A stretch of DNA of 64,000 nt from NCBI GenBank assembly GCA_963965975.1, contig OZ014421.1, positions 2,097,001 through 2,161,000 of the forward strand, written 5' to 3'. The notes under the pieces were generated by a model. That model did not search any database. It had not been told where the DNA came from and was given only the letters and a program-made list of their open reading frames with translations. The first letter of the stretch is position 1; each line of letters starts with the position of its first letter. The position numbers were made by a program, and so were the translations under genes. This stretch comes from Xestospongia bergquistia. Taxonomy: Eukaryota; Porifera; Demospongiae; Haplosclerida; Petrosiidae. This document shows positions 36,307-50,500 of this stretch, one piece after another.

Positions 36307-39300
36307 ATTATTATGTACCTAGAAAGAGGTATGGTCACTCCACACATATAGTGGGTGAATACCTCTACATGTGGAGTGGTAAAATAGATGGTCTCCCTAT
36401 TGTACATGATAATGAAGTCAAACGGAAAATGACCTCTGTTATTGAATTATTTCACTTACCAACTGGTAGATGGGAACAACGACCTACTAATGGAAAACCT
36501 CCACTGGGTGTCTGGGGCTATGCCTCCACTGTTATCAGTAACAGGATCTACTATTTTGGAGGACGTTGTAATCATGACTCTTGTCGTCACAATAGTGTCA
36601 ACTCATTAATAACAGATTCACTTACATGGAATGAACTGTTCCCAACTAATCCAAGTATGGGTCCAATGATGAAGTCAAGCTATAGGATGATATCACTTAC
36701 ATTCAATAAAGTGGATTATCTACTGGTAATAGGTGGTATTGGTCTACGTCCCTCCTCTCAACAACCTGGTGCTCAGTGTAGTGATATAGGAATAATAGCT
36801 AGTGGTAATGTTCGTACTAATGAACACCACTATTATCAGTTATCCAGTGGTAAGAAGATCAATATATCATGTTATCAATACATTATATATCAAGTACAAT
36901 TTTATAACTTTTTGTATTTCAGGTCAGTGGATAATACCAGAAATTACTGGAGAATGTCCACCTCCTTGTAGTAGCTTCACTCTTACATCACTACCAACTA
37001 ACAGAGCTCTGTTATTTGGTGGTAATACTCCTAATGGTCCTATTAACACTGTGTATGTTGCTCAGTGTACAAAGACTGCAGTGGTGAGTACAATATGTAT
37101 TAAGTTAAAGTATTTAGTTACTGTATAATATTGTGGAGTAATCAAGTTTAAAGTTTGATATTATTAAATGAACTAAATTTATAGTATATAATGTCTTTAT
37201 ATTATTATTAGGAACTGTTTTATTAATAAACAAGTGATTTATTGTTTGTTAATATTTCTTTAATCAAGTTAGAGGTTATATTGATAACTGAAACATTCCT
37301 TTAGTGAACTATATAGTGATACCATATTTCATTGAGTAAATGTCACTCTTGAATAGTAGCCTCCCTTTTTGTATATCAGTTAAATTGATGATGAGCTTGA
37401 ATAGATGATACACTTACTGCTTACAAAATTGTCTATTGATAATTTATAATTGATTATTAATATTAGTATTATATATATAATAATAATATGTATAATATTA
37501 TATTAATTAATATTAAGTTGTTCTGTTAAGGGAAAAACACAAAAAAAGATAATTTTTATATTAAAAAAATGTTTATTCAGTCAGGAAATAACTGTAGTTT
37601 GATAAAGTCCTTAAACAAATGAGTTCACAATGAGATAATATTTGTTTAAAATTTCTGTCAATGCTTGATCTATCATTTACTAACTGATACACAAAGTTTA
37701 AAGCTATTGTTTATCAGGAATGTTCAGAATCACTTCTAACTCTAGAAACTTTAATAATTCACAATTATATTTTAAATAGTGACCTCAAATAGTAAATTTC
37801 CCTATTGTTGTTTAATATTAAAATAGATGTCCCAGGTCTTATTAAAGGAAATATTGTAACTAAATTAAAATCCACATAAACTATAAAATAAACAATATTC
37901 TTAAACATTTCCCAGTATACAGTATTAATTACTGCTATGTTAATTGTATAATATGTTAACTTGGATATTATCTACCTAGCACTGGGAGAAGATAAGTGAA
38001 CCACTTCACAAATCAGTGAATTGGCCTCAGAGTAGATTGGGTCATGCTACCACTATTATCAGTGACCTACATGTGATGATGGTGGGTGGATATGATATAT
38101 CATTCGGTACTATTGCTGACAGCTGGTTATTTAACATTGATACAAAGACATGGACAAAGGTTAGTTACTAGTTATCATGTGACCTGACACTAATGAGTTA
38201 ATGTCTATGATCTACAATATGAGGAGATATTATAAAGTGTGACTATTTGAACTTTGACCTCTGAAAATAACCCGAAAATTTCTAATTATTAATAGTTATT
38301 GTTTTTATGACCTGGTTTTATACCTGTAGTCCTGACACTATAGTATGTTAACATTTATGATAGTATAGTCTATTGATATATCTGATTTATAGTTATAATT
38401 CAGTTATTAAAGACTGTACATAAGTACTTATGTTCATGTTTTAAAGTATTGTAACATGTCAACTCTACCAGTTCATACAAAGTTATAGTCTAGACAATTA
38501 ACAATACCTCTACATACTAGAGTACATGTATCCACTGATGTTACATGTATAATGACTAGTTTTGTAGTATTATCATAACATCATTATTATAATGTCATAT
38601 AGTACACTATATTCCATCTTATAGCTCAATATACCAGAGTCAGTGACTAAAAGATGCGGCCACTCCTTCTCATTATGGAATGTGTCACCTACCACTGTAT
38701 GGGTAATACAATTTGGAGGATTCTATGGTGGTAAACTCAATGATACTACAGTGATAGAACTTAGTACGTACTGTCTATTGATGACATATATTACACACAC
38801 ACATTATCATTATTATCACAGTATGATATAGGAGTATTGACACACAAACTGTTTATATTACAATCTAGTCTCATAACTCAATACTATTGTAACATACTAT
38901 ATCTCTCACTGTAGTATGTAATGATGACCAGTGGACTGTAGGAGATGTAATAACTAACCTGACATCTACTGAAGAATATCAACTTAAGCTACAACAGAAG
39001 AGACATAGACAACCTCAACTTACTGTCCAATCTCTTACACATCTTCAACCTTCATCTTCGTCATGTCAAGAATTACAAGAAAAAGATAGAGAAATTCAAC
39101 GTTTAACACGACAACTTGAAGTTACCAACAAAGAGCTACAAGATACCAAACAACAGCAGATAGATATGACAAGAGCTCTTCTAGAGGACATTCAAACAAA
39201 AGAAAGACAACTATATCAACTACATCAAGAACTTCAAGAGAAACAACAAACTCAAGCTACTCTTGAACGTGAGCACAGAAATAGAGAAAGGTTACTTCAA

Positions 39301-40245
39301 CAACAACTACAAGATCAAGAAGAGAGAGAAAGGCGACAGTTACAGGATAGTCAAGAGAGAGAAAGACTGCTATGTCAAGAGCGTGATAATTTTCATCAAC
39401 AATTAAAGGGCTCAACCACTGCTCTTCAACACAGACAACATACAATAGCCACTCTTCAACAACAAGTTCAACAGTTACAACAACAGTCTCACTGGGTGGT
39501 GAGGAAGGAGGAGATTGAGATAACTGAGGAGATCCTTGGGAAAGGAGGTTGGGGAGACGTCAAGGTGGCTAAATTTCGTGGCCTTAGAGTAGCTGCCAAA
39601 TGTCTTCATGAAGTTATCCTGTCACCATATAACACATCAGTTTTTATACGAGAAATGGAGATTGCTGCTCGAGTACGTCATCCCAATCTTCTTCAGTTCA
39701 TAGGAGCCACTCGTGTGAGTACTCCCATTATCCTCTCAGAACTAATGCCAACTAGTCTTCGAAAAGAGCTAGAAGCTGGTCCTCTACCCTATCCTGCTGT
39801 TCTGACTATCAGTCAAGATATTGCCTGTGGTCTCAACTATCTTCACCTCTTTAAACCAGATCCAATACTACATAGAGATGTCAGCACTGCTAACGTTCTG
39901 TTACTGCCAATTGTTGGTGGGTGGAGAGCCAAGGTATCAGACTATGGTTCAGCTAATCTTCAACCAATGATTGGTCGTACAGTCAATCCAGGAAATCCAG
40001 TTTATTCTGCTCCAGAAGCTGGTGTACCAAAAGACCATTCTCCTGCAATGGATGTTTACAGTTATGGTGTTGTCTTGATTGAAATGATGATCTGTTGTAT
40101 TCCTGAAGTATCTCAGAGACAACTTCATATTAACAGTATTAGACGACCAACGTTTAAAGCTCTTATTGAGCGATGTTTGAAGGAGAATCGTAGAGAACGT
40201 CTGACAATGTCAGAGATCATAACAGACTTCAATGAAACCATTTAA
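36307..40245 (+). CDS. Kelch-coiled-coil-protein kinase, copy E (KK-E)
   Basis: Exons 36307-36849, 36923-37083, 37980-38159, 38625-38763 and 38915-40245, all open and in phase (at least 783 residues). It has the longest Kelch exon 1 of the family: the loop after QQPGAQCSD reads IGIIASGNVRTNE. Other loops: SGKIDGLPIV, GGRCNHDSCRHNS, GGYDISFGTIADSW, GGFYGGKLN. The kinase keeps GKGGWGDV, VAAKC, HRDVSTAN, DYG and APEA, and ends FNETI. The coil and kinase are closest to KK-A, both with the HRQHTIATLQQQ segment. Confidence 0.9.
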
Positions 40246-40532
40246 TATTATACAATAATATAGTGTGTGTTATGATTTTAGTAGTAAGGTTATTATAATA
40301 GTTAGTTTAGTTATTGTACTATGTGTGATCATTATAATAATATTAGCATATATGGACATTTTGCAGAGAAGTGAATGTTTGAATTATTAACTATCATTTC
40401 TGCCTTTTCACTTTGAGAAGGGAATACCAGACTATATATAGAGAGAGAATGGTCATAGAGAAAGTTTTATCTCAAAAGTTAGTATTATTGCCTGACATAC
40501 AGTTATATTAACAATATAAAATATAATGTTAT

Positions 40533-40773
40533 TTATATAGTATATGCTGGACTTCTTATTGTACAGATGTCTACATTAGGATGATAGTGAGCTGGTCTTG
40601 GAGTAGATTCTGTTAAATAGAACATTAATATTTTAGTTGTTACAGATAATGCTGACTTGATCTTTTGTTGTGAGATGGTAAATGTGATATAGTGTAAGAA
40701 GAATAAGATGTCAGTGTAATATTAGTGGCCTCTAGTGTGTTAAAACTGTTAGGAGCTGGTTGAATAGTTGAGC
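40533..40773 (-). pseudogene. ODF3/SHIPPO-like 3' exon remnant behind KK-E
   Basis: Exon 6 (40657-40773) and exon 7 (40533-40609) in the right lengths (117 and 77 nt). Exons 1-5 are cut off by the jump into KK-F at about 40815. Confidence 0.8.
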
Positions 40774-40815
40774 CTATTAGAAGATATAAGATCACACTTA
40801 AATGGAACATCTCTA

Positions 40816-42893
40816 TAACATTGATACAAAGACATGGACAAAGGTTAGTTACTAGTTATCATGTGACTTAACACTAACACAAAGTGAGTTAATGTCTATG
40901 ATCTACAGTATGAGGAGATATAATAAAGTGTAACTATTTGAACTTTGACTTCTGAAAATAATACTTATCTATAGAAAATTTATAATAATTAATAGTTATT
41001 GTTTTATGACCTGGTTTTATACCTGTATTCCTGACACTACAGTATTTTAACATTTATGATAGTATAGTCTATTGATATATCTGATTTGTTTATAGTTATA
41101 ATTCACTTATTAAAGACTATACATAAGTACTAAAGTATTGTAACATGTCAACTCTACCAGTTCATACAAGTTATAGTCTGTTACTAGAGTACATGTATCC
41201 ACTGATGTTACATGTATAATGACTAGTTTTGTAGTAATATCATAACATCATTATTATAATGTCATATAGTACACTATATTCCATCTTATAGCTCAATATA
41301 CCAGAGTCAGTGACTATGAAAGGTGGTCACTCCCTCTCAGTATGGAATGTGTCAACTACCGCTGTATGGGTAGTACAATTTGGGGGTTTGAAAGATTTAA
41401 GTAAACTCAATGATACTACAGTGATAGAACTTAGTAAGTACTGTCTATTGATGATAGTATTTGTTATATAGTACACACACACATTATCAGTATTATCACA
41501 GTATGATATAGGAGTATTGACACACTAACTGTTTATGTTACAAACTAGTCTCATAACTCAATACTATTGTAACATACTATATCTCTCACTGTAGTATGTA
41601 ATGATGACCTGTGGACTGTAGGAGATTTAATAACTAACCTGACTTCTACTGAAGAATATCAAACATACTGTCCAATCTCCTACACGTCCTCAACCTTCAT
41701 CACATCATGAATTACAAGAGAACGATAGAGAAATTCAACGTTTAACACAACAACTTGAAGTTACCAACAAAGAGCTACAAGATACCAAACAGCAGCAGAT
41801 AGATATGACAAGAGCTCTTCAAGAGGACCTTGAAAGAAAAGAAAGACAACTACATCAACTACGTCAAGAACTTCATGAGAAACAACAAATTCAAGCTACA
41901 CTTCAACATGAACAAAGATTACTTCAACAACAGCTACAAGATAGTCAAGAGAGAGAAAGAGTACTACGTCAAGAGTGTGATGACCTTCACCAAGAATATG
42001 ATGATTATCGTCAACAACATGATAATATTGAACAAGGTCTTCGTCAACAACTCCAAGAGTCAACTACTGCTCCTCAACAAACACGTCAAGCTAATGCCAC
42101 TCTTCAACAAAAAGTTCAACAGTTACAAGAACAGTCTCACTGGGTAGTGAGGAAGGAGGAGATTGAGATGACTAACGAAGTTCTTGGGAAAGGAGGTTGG
42201 GGAGAAGTCAAGGTGGCCAAATTTAGTGGCCTTAGAGTAGCTGCCAAATGTATTCATGAAGTTATCCTGTCACCATATAACATATCAGTTTTTACACGAG
42301 AAATGGAGATTGCTGCTCGAGTATGTCATCCCAATCTCCTCCAGTTCATAGGAGCCACTCGAGTGGGTAGTCCTATCATCCTCTCAGAACTAATGGCAAC
42401 TAGTCTTCACAAAGAGCTAGAATCTGGTCCTCTACCCTATCATGCTGTTTTAGCTATCAGTCAAGATATAGCCTGTGGTCTCAGCTATCACCACCTCTTT
42501 AAACCAGACCCTATACTACATAGAGATGTCAGCACTGCTAATATCCTTCTTACACATGGTCAATGCAGTTGGAGAGCCAAGGTATCAGACTATGGTTCAG
42601 CTAATCTTCAACCAATGATTGGTCGTACAGTCAATCCAGGTAATCCAGTTTATTCTACTCCAGAAGCTAGTGTACCAAAAGACCATTCTCCTGCAATGGA
42701 TGTTTACAGTTATGGTGTTGTCTTGATTGAAATGATGATCTGTCATATTCCTGAGGTAGCTCAGAGACAACTTCATATTAACAGTATTAGACAACCAACG
42801 TTTAAAGCTCTTATTGAGTGATGTTTGAAGGAGAATCGAAGAGAACGTCTGACAATGCCAGAGATCATAACAGACTTCAATGAAACCATTTAA
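40816..42893 (+). pseudogene. Kelch-coil-kinase partial pseudogene (KK-F)
   Basis: Begins at the end of Kelch exon 3 (40816-40853), like KK-B. Exon 4 (41292-41433) is open with loop GGLKDLSKLN. Exon 5 (41595-42893) has a deletion after STEEYQ that shifts the frame to a TGA (TCA TGA ATT, about 41707). The coil and kinase from 41805 are open and hold GKGGWGEV, VAAKC, HRDVSTAN, DYG and a variant TPEA. A TGA replaces the Arg after ALIE at 42819-42821. The coil carries an extra segment (HQEYDDYRQQHDNIEQ). Confidence 0.9.
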
Positions 42894-43163
42894 TAATATA
42901 CTGGTGTGTGTTATAATTTTAGTAGTAAGGTTATTATAATAGTTAGCTTAGTTATTGTACTATGTGTGATCATTATAATAATATTACCATATATGGACAT
43001 TTTGCAGAGAAGTGGATGTTTGAATTATAACTGGCATTTCTGCCCTTTCACTTAGAGAAGGCAATGCTTGACTATATATATAGAGAGAGTGTTCATAGAG
43101 AAAGTTTTATCTCAAATGTTGACTGACATATATTTATATTAACAATATGAAATACAATGTTAT

Positions 43164-43398
43164 TTATATAGTATATGCTGGACTTCTTAATGTACAAATG
43201 TCTACATTAGGATGATAGTGAGCTGGTCCTGGAGTAGATTCTGTTAAATAGAACATTAATATTATAGCTGTTAAAGATAATGCTGACTTGATCTTTTGTT
43301 GTGAGTTGGTAAATGTGACATAGTGTAAAAAGGATAAGATGTCAGTGTAATATTAGTGGCCTCTAATGTATTATAACTGTTAGGAGCTGGTTGAATAG
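43164..43398 (-). pseudogene. ODF3/SHIPPO-like 3' exon remnant behind KK-F
   Basis: Exon 7 (43164-43240) and part of exon 6 (43288 to about 43398), cut at the jump ggttgaatag|tctgaaattt. Confidence 0.75.
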
Positions 43399-43592
43399 TC
43401 TGAAATTTAGGCCACATACTTAATGTTTAAGGTTTAGGGATAGGATCAGTATTAAAATATGGTGATCTTAGACTGTCACACTGTACTTCTTTAGGACAAT
43501 GTCATTAGTAGAGGTGTGTCCTCACTATAAAGGTCATTAAAATATTATTAGTATGGGCCTAGAACAAATGACCTTTATTCTCTCCTGTATAG

Positions 43593-45257
43593 CTACCTAC
43601 CTCTAACACAGTACAGGATAAGATGACAAGTTTGAGAGAAGAGAGAAATATGACAAGAGCTCTTCAAGAGGACCTTCAAACAAAAGAAAGACAACTACAT
43701 CAAGAACTTCAAGAGAAACAACAAACTCATGGACAATCTCAACTTACTGTCCAATCTCCTACATGTCTTCAACCTTCATCTTCATCACATCAAGAATTAC
43801 AAGAGAAAGATAGAGAAATTCAACGTTTAACAAAACAACTTGAAGTTACCAACAAAGAGCTACAAGATACCAAACAACAGCAGATATATATGATAAAACT
43901 TTTCAAGAGGACCTTCAAACAAAAGAAACGCAACTACAGCAATTTCTTATAGACTCACAACAAACTCAAGCTACACTCCATCAACAGCTACAAGATAGTC
44001 AAGAGAGAGAACGAGCTCTTCAAGAGGACCTTCAAATGAAAGAAAGACAACTACATCGAGAGCTTCAAGAGAAACAACAAACACAATGTGAGAAATTAAA
44101 CACAATCCTCAATATAATATTACTATTATAAACACTAAATCAAACAGGTTACAGGTAGGTTATAGGTTGTATGAATTGTTTCATTTTATAAGTGACAAGA
44201 TCAAATGAATTCATAGAATATTAATTATTGCAGGAATCTTATTTTTTCTAAAGAGTACAACTACATGTTAGCTTTTTAAATTTTTTTTTTTTTTTAAATG
44301 CTTGGACTATGTAAGATGTTAGAATGTTTCATACAGTTAGTAGTTTATTGTTATAATTATGAAGTTATATTTAACTATTTGCCTTTTAACCATAATAACT
44401 TCTTAACAAGTGATTTTCTAGTCATTGGTAGTATTTGTTTAAAACTTTGCTGAAATATTAACATTTCTTTCATTACTTAGAATTGTTTTTATATTATTCA
44501 GATTCAGAACAATCTAAAAATGAAAGCAAAGAACAAAAGAGCTCAGTCTTCCAGGGACTATAAATGATAACAATGTGAAAGAAGTTGAAAAAAGTGAGTT
44601 CATGATAAATGTATTATTTAAATTATTGTTTTAAGTTAAGCATTAATTATGTTAAATGTAAATTTATTAGATGTGATGATTTTGACATCATACATTTGGT
44701 GTTCACTGTATTGCTTAGTGAAAGTGTTTTTCAGTATAATTATTGTCCTATTATCTGATGTTGTGCAAAAATCAGACCCTTCTAGTGAAGTTGTGTAACA
44801 TAATCCCTATCTAAATGAATACCATATAAGGTATTAGGAAGTTTTTTTGAAGGCTTATAACAGTAGGTGCCAATTGTAATTTAAAGTAACATTCTTTTTA
44901 CAATTTGTTTTCACACACTTCTATAAAGGAATAATATTTTCAATAGACAAAATGGACAATCCATCAGAGTACGCTTCTTGTCATCAAATAAAGAGCCATA
45001 ATGAAGTTGTTCTGGTGCTTAAAGATAAGATATCAAGCCCAAAGATGTTTGCATTATGTCTGAACATGTCTAAGGTTGAAGCTGATATTGCTCACAAAGA
45101 CAACCATCGTGTAAATGAAGTTCTAATAGACATTCTGAAATCATGGTATGAAAGTCATGTTGAAGATCCTTGTTGGGAATACATAGTTAAAGCATTAAAA
45201 TGTGTAGGTGAAAATCATTTAGCTAATGATGTTTATAAAATATGTTGTCTAGACTAG
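43593..45257 (+). CDS. Chimeric coiled-coil-death-domain gene (DD-G)
   Basis: Exon 43593-44087 starts with the acceptor and first codons of small-gene exon b (PTSNTVQDKMTSLREE), then switches into KK-type coil (MTRALQEDLQTKERQLH, later QLTVQSP, QEKDREIQRLTKQLEVTNKE). A one-base loss near 43890 breaks the frame. The second half (ALQEDLQMKERQLHRELQEK) ends at donor gtgagaa in phase 1. Exon 44555-44593 (TINDNNVKEVEK) and exon 44947-45257 (death domain, KNKMDNPSEYAS...) follow in matching phases. An optional exon may lie near 44504. The death domain is intact. As it stands the coil frame is broken, so a shorter product or a pseudogene is possible. Confidence 0.6.
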
Positions 45258-45973
45258 TTTTTTCCTTCTTATTTTGTTTGTGATTTATTTTGTTATAGGA
45301 CATATGATAATAATTTTTGTTTTTTTTTGTATTATAGTTATTATAATATTGTTGGATTCATACTATTTTGTATGACAAAATGTGTAATTGTATCATTTGT
45401 ATAAAAGACAATTTTTTGAAATGCACCAATCTGATTTAATTACACAGTTTAGCTAAATTGTAAACTATAATTTAAACACTTGTATGTACTTGAGAAATTC
45501 ACTTAAGATATAGAATGCTCATTCTTTTTATGAATTTAGTTTGCTTTTTTTAACTTTTGAATATCAACGTTCATCAAATAAAGCACATTATTACATAACT
45601 ATATAAACTAATACATATATTCATAACCAAATGTTTAATGGAACACTAGCTGGGATAATTTGACCAGAAACATTTAAAAAATTATGTTATATTTTGAAGG
45701 TAAAGTTAAAAGGTTTGTTCTCTTTGTGGTCCTTGACCAAACAATGTTGGGACTTGATCTTGAACCATTCCAGTGATTAGAAAGAAATGTGTCAATGTTG
45801 TGGATATCAGTGAAAATGAATCTATAAAATTGCAGACAAAAATTAACATTAGAAGTAATTGTTTTGTTGTGTATGTCATAATAAAATGTAGATATTAGTT
45901 TCCTAAATATAATATATTCTTTCTGAGTGAATTAGGTCATATTAAAACAATAGATACTGAACAATTATATTAG
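45258..45973. other. Intergenic/intronic stretch, no gene seen
   Basis: Near-identical to 1131-1860, with small indels. Confidence 0.6.
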
Positions 45974-46085
45974 AGAGATTTTGATATTGAAGGAAGTTCA
46001 ACATCCTAATATTGTGATGTAAGTGAGAGGGAGTGTGTGAGTATTGTGAAGTGAACGGAATGTAGTTTAATAGAATGACTAAAAA

Positions 46086-46092
46086 TAATGTC

Positions 46093-46139
<47 letters not shown>

Positions 46140-46140
46140 A
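46086..46140. repeat. (CT)n microsatellite
   Basis: Same site as 1983-2052, in CDK-G. Confidence 0.95.
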
Positions 46141-46655
46141 TACAGACTTGAGGAGATAATTCATCAAGATTCTAAGTTCTATCTTGTTTTTGAATTCATG
46201 AGTATGGATTTAAAAAAATATCTTGATACTGTTCTATCTGGACAGTATATTGATCCAGTATTATTATAGGTAACGATCACAGTAATAATGGATACATGGT
46301 TTGATAAATGGATACATAGATTGACAAATGGATACATGGATCAATAGATAAATAGATTAATGGACAAACATATGAATGATTATATGGATGTATAGATAGG
46401 TGACCAATCTACAATGACCATACATTGTATTAGTTATATTGTTAATATTATTATTAACTTCATTATTTCTTATATTAATAGAGTTAAACTTACCAAATCC
46501 TTAAAGGTACAGTTTTCTGTCATTGTCGACGTATTATTCATCGTGACTTAAAACCACAAAACCTGTTAATTGATGCTAAAGGAGCTATTAAACTGGCTGA
46601 CTTTGGACTTGGACGAGCCTTTGGTATACCAGTTCGTGCATATACCCATGAGGTA

Positions 46656-46659
<4 letters not shown>

Positions 46660-46710
<51 letters not shown>
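46660..46710. repeat. (CT)n microsatellite
   Basis: Same site as 2598-2661, in CDK-G. Confidence 0.95.
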
Positions 46711-46714
<4 letters not shown>

Positions 46715-47546
46715 CTGACCCATTTTTAAATTACACAGGTAGTAACACTGTGGTACAGGGCCCCTGAAGTCTTACTTGGTTCAACACGATATTCTTGTCC
46801 CATTGATGTATGAAGTATAGCTTGTATATTTGCTGAAATGTCTAATAAAAACCTCTGTTTCAAGGAGACTCTGAAATTGATCAACTCTTCCGAAATTTCA
46901 GGTTTATTAAACAGGTTTTATAAACTGGTTTTACTAGTTCCACTGTAAGATTTTGGGTACACCTAATGATACAACATGGCCTAATGTAACTGAACTACCA
47001 AATGTTAAACCAAATTTCCCTAAATGGATTGGAAAGACAATAAAACAAGTTTGTCCTCGACTTGATGCAGCAGGTTGTGACCTGTTAATGGTAAGTTATT
47101 GTTCAATGATCCTTTTAAATTCTAGTGTCTTTAATATCATCAAATGTTGGTTTATAATCCTGGGAAGAGAATGTCAGCAAAGACTGCTATACAACATCCT
47201 TATTTCAGTCATTTAGACAAGTCAGGTCTACCTGATACAGTACAGTCTTAAGAACATATTATAACATTAATATTTTATGTATCATTAACTGTATACTGTA
47301 TTAGCATACACTAATACATCTGAATGGAATAACTTATAATAAATAAAATAACTTGTATAGTCTAAGATTACTTGTTTTATGATGGAACTTGTAAGTAGAG
47401 AGTTGTCCTCAATTATAATAACTGAGAGCTCATTATTAAGGGCGTGTCTATATTGAAAGAAAAGCTGGCTACATCTAGATCAGGTTTGACTACATTATTA
47501 TAATAGTTATCTATTGTTATGTGTGTGTGTATGTCATGTTCTACAG

Positions 47547-50500
47547 ATTATTATGTACCTGCAAAGAGGTATGGTCACTCCACACATATAGTGGGTGACT
47601 ACCTCTACATGTGGGGTTGTAATATAGATGGTCTCCCTAGAGTACATGATAATGAAGTCAAACAGAGGATGACCTCTGTTATTGAGGTATTTCAGTTACC
47701 AACTGGTAGATGGGAACAACGACCTACTAATGGAAAACCTCCACTGGGTGTGTGGGGCTATGCTTCCACTGTTATCAGTAACAGGATCTACTATTTTGGA
47801 GGCTATTGTGGTGAGTGTCATCACAGTAGTGTCAACTCATTAATAACAGATTCACTTACATGGAATGAACTGTTCCCAACTAATCCAAGTATGGGTCCAA
47901 TGATGAAGTCAAACTGTGGGATGATATCACTTACATTCAATAAAGTGGATTATCTACTGGTAGTTGGTGGTATTGGTCCACGTCCTACCTCTCCACAACC
48001 TGGTGCTCAGTATAGTGATGCTTATGGTAATGTTCATACTAATGAACACCACTATTATCAGTTATCCAGTGGTAAGAAGATCAATATATCATGTTATCAA
48101 TACATTATATATCAAGTACAATTTTATAACTGTTTGTATTTCAGGTCAGTGGATAATACCAGAAATTACTGGAGAATGTCCCCCTCCTTGTGATAGCTTC
48201 ACTCTTACATCACTACCAAAAAACAGAGCTCTGTTATTTGGTGGTAATACTCCTAATGGTTTTATTAACACTGTGTATATTGCTCAGTGTACAAAGACTG
48301 CAGTGGTGAGTACAATATGTATTAAGTTAAAGTATTTAGTTACTGTATAATATTGTGGAGTAATCAAGTTTAAAGTTTGATATTATTAAATGAACTAAAT
48401 TTATAGTATATAATGTCTTTATATTATTATTAGGAACTGTTTTATTAATAAACAAGTGATTTATTGTTTGTTAATATTTCTTTAATCAAGTTAGAGGTTA
48501 TATTGATAACTGAAACATTCCTTTAGTCAACTATATAGTGATACCATATTTCATTGACTAAATGTCACTCTTGAATGGTAGCCTCCCTTTTTGTATATCA
48601 GTGAAATTGATGATGAGCTTGAATAAATGATACAATGACTGCTTAACAAAATTTTCTATTGATAATTTATAATTGATTATTAATATTAATATTATATATA
48701 TAATAATAATATGTATAATATTATATTAATTAATATTAAGTTGTTCTTTTAAGTGAAAAACACAAAAAAAGATAATTTTTATTTTTTAAAAATGTTTATT
48801 CAGTCAGGAAATAACTATAGTTTGATAAAGTCCTTAAACAAATGAGTTCACAATGAGGTAATATTTGTTTAAAATTTCTGTCAATGCTTGATCTATCATT
48901 TACTAACTGATACAAAAAGTTTAAAGCTGTTGTTTATCAGGAATGTTCAGAATCACTTCTAACTCTAGAAACTTTAATAATTCAGAATTATATTTTAAAT
49001 AGTGACCTCAAATAGTAAATTTCCCTATTGTTGTTCAATATTAAAATATATGTCCCAGGTCTTATTAAAGGAAATATTGTAACAAAATTAAAATCCACAT
49101 AAACTATAAAATGAACTATTCTTAAACATTTCCCAGTATACAGTATTAATTACTTCTATGTTATTCGTATAATATGTTAACTTGAATATTATCTACCCAG
49201 CACTGGGAGAAGATAAGTGAACCACTTCACAAATCAGTGAATTGGCCTCAGAGTAGATTGGGTCATGCTACCACTATTATCAGTGACCTACATGTGATGA
49301 TGGTGGGTGGATATGATATATCATTCGGTACTATTGCTGACAGCTGGTTATTTAACATTGATACAAAGACATGGACAAAGGTTAGTTACTAGTTATCATG
49401 TGACCTGACACTAATGAGTTAATGTCTATGATCTACAATATGAGGAGATATAATAAAGTGTGACTATTTGAACTTTGACCTCTGAAAATAACCTCATCTA
49501 TAGAAAATTTATAATTAATGATAGTTATTGTTTTTATGACCTGGTTTTATACCTGTAGTCCTGACACTATAGTATGTTAACATTTATGATAGTATAGTCT
49601 ATTGATATATCTGATTTGTTTATAGTTATAATAATTCAGTTATTAAAGACCGTACATAAGTACTTATGTTCATGTTTTAAAGTATTGTAACATGTCAACT
49701 CTACCAGTTCATACAAAGTTATAGTCTGTTACTAGAGTACATGTATCCACTGATGTTACATGTATAATGACTAGTTTTGTAGTAATATCATAACATCATT
49801 ATTATAATGTCATATAGTACACTATATTCCATCTTATAGCTCAATATACCAGTCTCAGTGACTAAGAGATATGGGTAATCCTTCTCATTATGGAATGTGC
49901 CACCTACCACTGTATGGGTAATACAATTTGGAGGATACTATGGTGGCCAACTCAATGATACTACAGTGATAGAACTTAGTAAGTACTGTCTATTGATGAT
50001 AGTATTTGTTATATAGCATTATCAGTATTATCACAGTATGATATAGGAGTATTGACACACTAACTGTTTATATTACAAACTAGTCTCATAACTCAATACT
50101 ATTGTAACATACTATATCTCTCACTGTAGTATGTAATGATGACCAGTGGACTGTAGGAGATGTAATAACTAACCTGACATCTACTGAAGAATATCAACTT
50201 AACCTACAACAGAAAAGACATGGAAGCCTCAACTTACTGTCCAATCTCCTACACGTCTTCAACCTTCATCTTCATCACGTCAAGAATTACAAGAGAAAGA
50301 TAGAGAAATTCAAGGTTTAACACAACAACTTGAAGTTACCAACAAAGAGCTACAAGATACCAAACAACAGCAGATAGATATGACAAGAGCTCTTCAAGAG
50401 GACCTTCAAACAAAAGAAAGACGACTACATCAACTACATCAAGAACTTCAAGAGAAACAACAAACTCAAGCTACACTTCAACATGAACAAAGATTACTTC

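Larger units (their letters stand above)
45974..47251 (+). pseudogene. CDK1/2-like kinase pseudogene G
   Basis: Same structure as CDK-A: 45974-46018 (EILILKEVQHPNIV), 46146-46269 ([14 protein letters not shown]), 46484-46652 ([21 protein letters not shown]), 46739-46901, about 46953-47094 and about 47138-47251. The N-terminal exons are absent. Lesions: TAG replaces the last Lys codon before the donor (46267-46269); one base inserted at the catalytic exon start; GTA TGA AGT (W to stop, about 46811); one A lost in the NKKP run; and the last exon's acceptor changed from atcag to atcat. Tail [15 protein letters not shown]. Confidence 0.87.

Noticed and set aside
46538..46723. Open frames rich in SLSLSL or RERERE next to the CT tracts (also at 2512, 12887, 46570, 60775)
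   Set aside because: They are translations of intronic microsatellites fused to pieces of CDK exons.
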